Source: Nakamurella antarctica (GTDB lineage: Bacteria; Actinomycetota; Actinomycetes; Mycobacteriales; Nakamurellaceae). Taken from it: a stretch of 64,000 nt of DNA. A program made the position numbers and the translations under genes. The first letter of the stretch is position 1; every line of letters starts with the position of its first letter. The notes beneath the pieces were generated by a model, which did not search any database, was not told where the DNA came from, and saw only the letters and a list, made by a program, of their open reading frames with translations. Below are positions 62,832-64,000 of this stretch, piece by piece. The stretch spans positions 1,116,001 through 1,180,000 of the forward strand of contig NZ_CP034170.1 in NCBI RefSeq assembly GCF_003860405.1, read 5' to 3'.

Positions 62832-63662
62832 ATGGCAAACCCGTTTGTGAAGGGTTGGAAGTACCTGATGGCGCTGTTCTCGTCCAAAGTGGACGAATAC
62901 GCCGATCCCAAGGTTCAGATCCAGCAAGCGATTGAAGATGCGCAACGGCAGCATGCGGCGCTCTCCCAGCAGGCGGCAGCAGTCATCGGTAACCAGCGCC
63001 AGCTAGAGATGAAGCTGACCCGGCAGATGGGCGAAGTGGAGAGGTATCAGGCCTCGGCCAGGCAGGCGTTGGTTCTGGCGGACGAAGCGCGCGCGAAAGG
63101 CGACGTCACCAAGGCCTCCGAATACGAGCAGACGGCTACCACGTTTGCGACCCAGCTGGTCGCTGCCGAAGGGCAGATGGAAGACCTGAAAAAGATGCAC
63201 GACCAGGCGCTCCAAGGGGCGGAGCAGGCTAAGAAGGCCGTCGAGAACAACGCTATGCAGCTGCAGACCAAGTTGGCAGAGCGCTCCAAGCTGCTCTCGC
63301 AGCTAGAGCAGGCAAAGATGCAAGAGCAGGTCTCCGCATCGCTCAACTCCATGTCAGAACTGTCCGCACCAGGAAACACGCCAAACCTTAACGAGATTCG
63401 CGACAAGATCGAACGTCGTTACGCGAACGCGTTGGGGTCGGCAGAGTTGTCCCAGAACTCGGTCCAGGGCCGAATGCTCGAGGTGGAGAAGTCCACGCTC
63501 GATATGGCGGGAAGCTCGCGGTTGGAGCAGCTACGTCAGCAATTGCACCCGGAACTCGCCGGCCAGCAGGCACGCGCCATTGACGGGGCGTCCGACCCGC
63601 TCAACGCCATCAAATCGCCACCGGTGACGAACCCGACAGCGTTGCCCAACTCCCAGGGCTGA
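62832..63662 (+). CDS. pspA: PspA/IM30-family membrane-stress protein
   Basis: 276 residues, almost entirely coiled coil ([40 protein letters not shown]). It starts [20 protein letters not shown], an amphipathic N-terminal helix, and [20 protein letters not shown] is the family signature. It forms membrane-binding rods that seal damage. GAGAGG sets the ATG at 62832; the frame is open to 62685. Confidence 0.93.
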   Translation: MANPFVKGWKYLMALFSSKVDEYADPKVQIQQAIEDAQRQHAALSQQAAAVIGNQRQLEMKLTRQMGEVERYQASARQALVLADEARAKGDVTKASEYEQTATTFATQLVAAEGQMEDLKKMHDQALQGAEQAKKAVENNAMQLQTKLAERSKLLSQLEQAKMQEQVSASLNSMSELSAPGNTPNLNEIRDKIERRYANALGSAELSQNSVQGRMLEVEKSTLDMAGSSRLEQLRQQLHPELAGQQARAIDGASDPLNAIKSPPVTNPTALPNSQG

Positions 63663-63690
63663 TTTTCCTGGTGGTGATCGGACTCATCTC

Positions 63691-63750
63691 AACGAGCCCG
63701 CGCAGCTGTGGTGACCAGTGTGTCCAGCTGTGCGGGCTCGTTGCTGTTTT
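63691..63750 (+). terminator. Strong terminator after pspA
   Basis: AACGAGCCCGCGCAGCTG pairs with CAGCTGTGCGGGCTCGTT (one G-T pair), 18 bp of stem, followed by GCTGTTTT. Confidence 0.88.
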
Positions 63751-63842
63751 GGAATGATGGAAGTGGCGGGGCCTTTACCGTCAGACCTCTTGTACCCCCC
63801 GAGCGCTCCTTAACGAGCTCGATCACAGTGAGTAGCTTCGAC

Positions 63843-64000
63843 ATGCGTAAAGACACCGTTCGAGCCGTGGCAAGCAAAGCTGTCAGTGTCGGAACGAGCG
63901 ATGTGGTGGGCCACGTCACCTCGGCGGCTGGTGAGGCTATGCGCACGAGGCGTGATCCATCGAATGTTGCGCGCCGACGCGTCCGAGCGGCGAAGCGTCG
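63843..64000 (+). CDS. Start of an unknown gene running off the window
   Basis: The plus-strand frame from ATG 63843 (or GTG 63828) reads MRKDTVRAVASKAVSVGTSD and ends in an Arg-rich stretch (RRDPSNVARRRVRAAKR) with no stop before the edge. It follows the pspA terminator, so it would be a separate unit. Too short to identify. Confidence 0.35.
   Translation, partial: MRKDTVRAVASKAVSVGTSDVVGHVTSAAGEAMRTRRDPSNVARRRVRAAKR

Noticed and set aside
63689-63946. 85-codon minus-strand frame at the right edge
   Set aside because: It ends inside the strong pspA terminator and overlaps a more plausible plus-strand frame.

Overview
The window is a 64-kb piece of a high-GC Gram-positive (Actinomycetota) chromosome. 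Two blocks have the gene order of core actinobacterial loci, including Mycobacterium tuberculosis: xerD-parA-scpA-scpB-rluB-cmk-plsC-der at the left, and pgsA-like-DUF881-DUF1290-DUF881-gcvH-garA-merR-DUF151-merR-gcvP at the right. GTG starts, ATGA start/stop overlaps and single-domain XylG-type ATPases fit this. I cannot name the genus from the sequence alone.

Layout. 1-8.6 kb: chromosome segregation and ribosome/RNA maturation operon. Its parA reading frame is broken by one missing base. It is followed by a small operon of a 44-residue membrane peptide and two PRC-barrel proteins. 8.6-11.6 kb: DUF2231 membrane protein, a FetB-like permease, and a tRNA-Pro(GGG). A complete IS481-family element (10173-11504) sits directly behind the tRNA, flanked by a 15-bp duplication, and separates the tRNA from its terminator. 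11.8-30.9 kb: a sugar-use region of about 19 kb. It holds an SDR, an unassigned TIM-barrel glycosidase-like protein, a XylFGH-like ABC transporter with a ROK repressor, cupin and TetR genes, a Gfo/Idh/MocA dehydrogenase with a sugar isomerase/epimerase, and a LacI-controlled transporter with two permeases and a duplicated ATPase that resembles the galactofuranose transporter YtfQ-YtfR-YtfT-YjfF.

31-44 kb: mixed housekeeping and stress genes. These include a VOC protein, a DUF2249-cupin protein facing a SufR-like regulator and membrane protein across a clear inverted repeat, an iron-sulfur photolyase, DNA polymerase IV with a LexA box at its start codon, an anchored alpha/beta hydrolase, an HNH protein, a two-subunit CoA-transferase, an acyltransferase, and a zinc-ribbon SDR. 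43.7-48.4 kb: alanine dehydrogenase with its divergent Lrp-type regulator, GalU, PabB and a Nudix hydrolase.

48.5-64 kb: the conserved envelope/glycine-cleavage/regulator block. gcvP has its own tandem glycine riboswitch. After it come a septum-formation-family protein, a membrane-anchored binding-protein/VWA fusion and PspA, which ends in a strong terminator. Most genes are ordinary. The best candidates for new biology are the glycosidase-like protein inside the sugar region, the duplicated ATPase of the galactofuranose-type transporter, and the DUF2249-cupin/SufR-like unit. I saw no CRISPR array, prophage or obvious new defence system.
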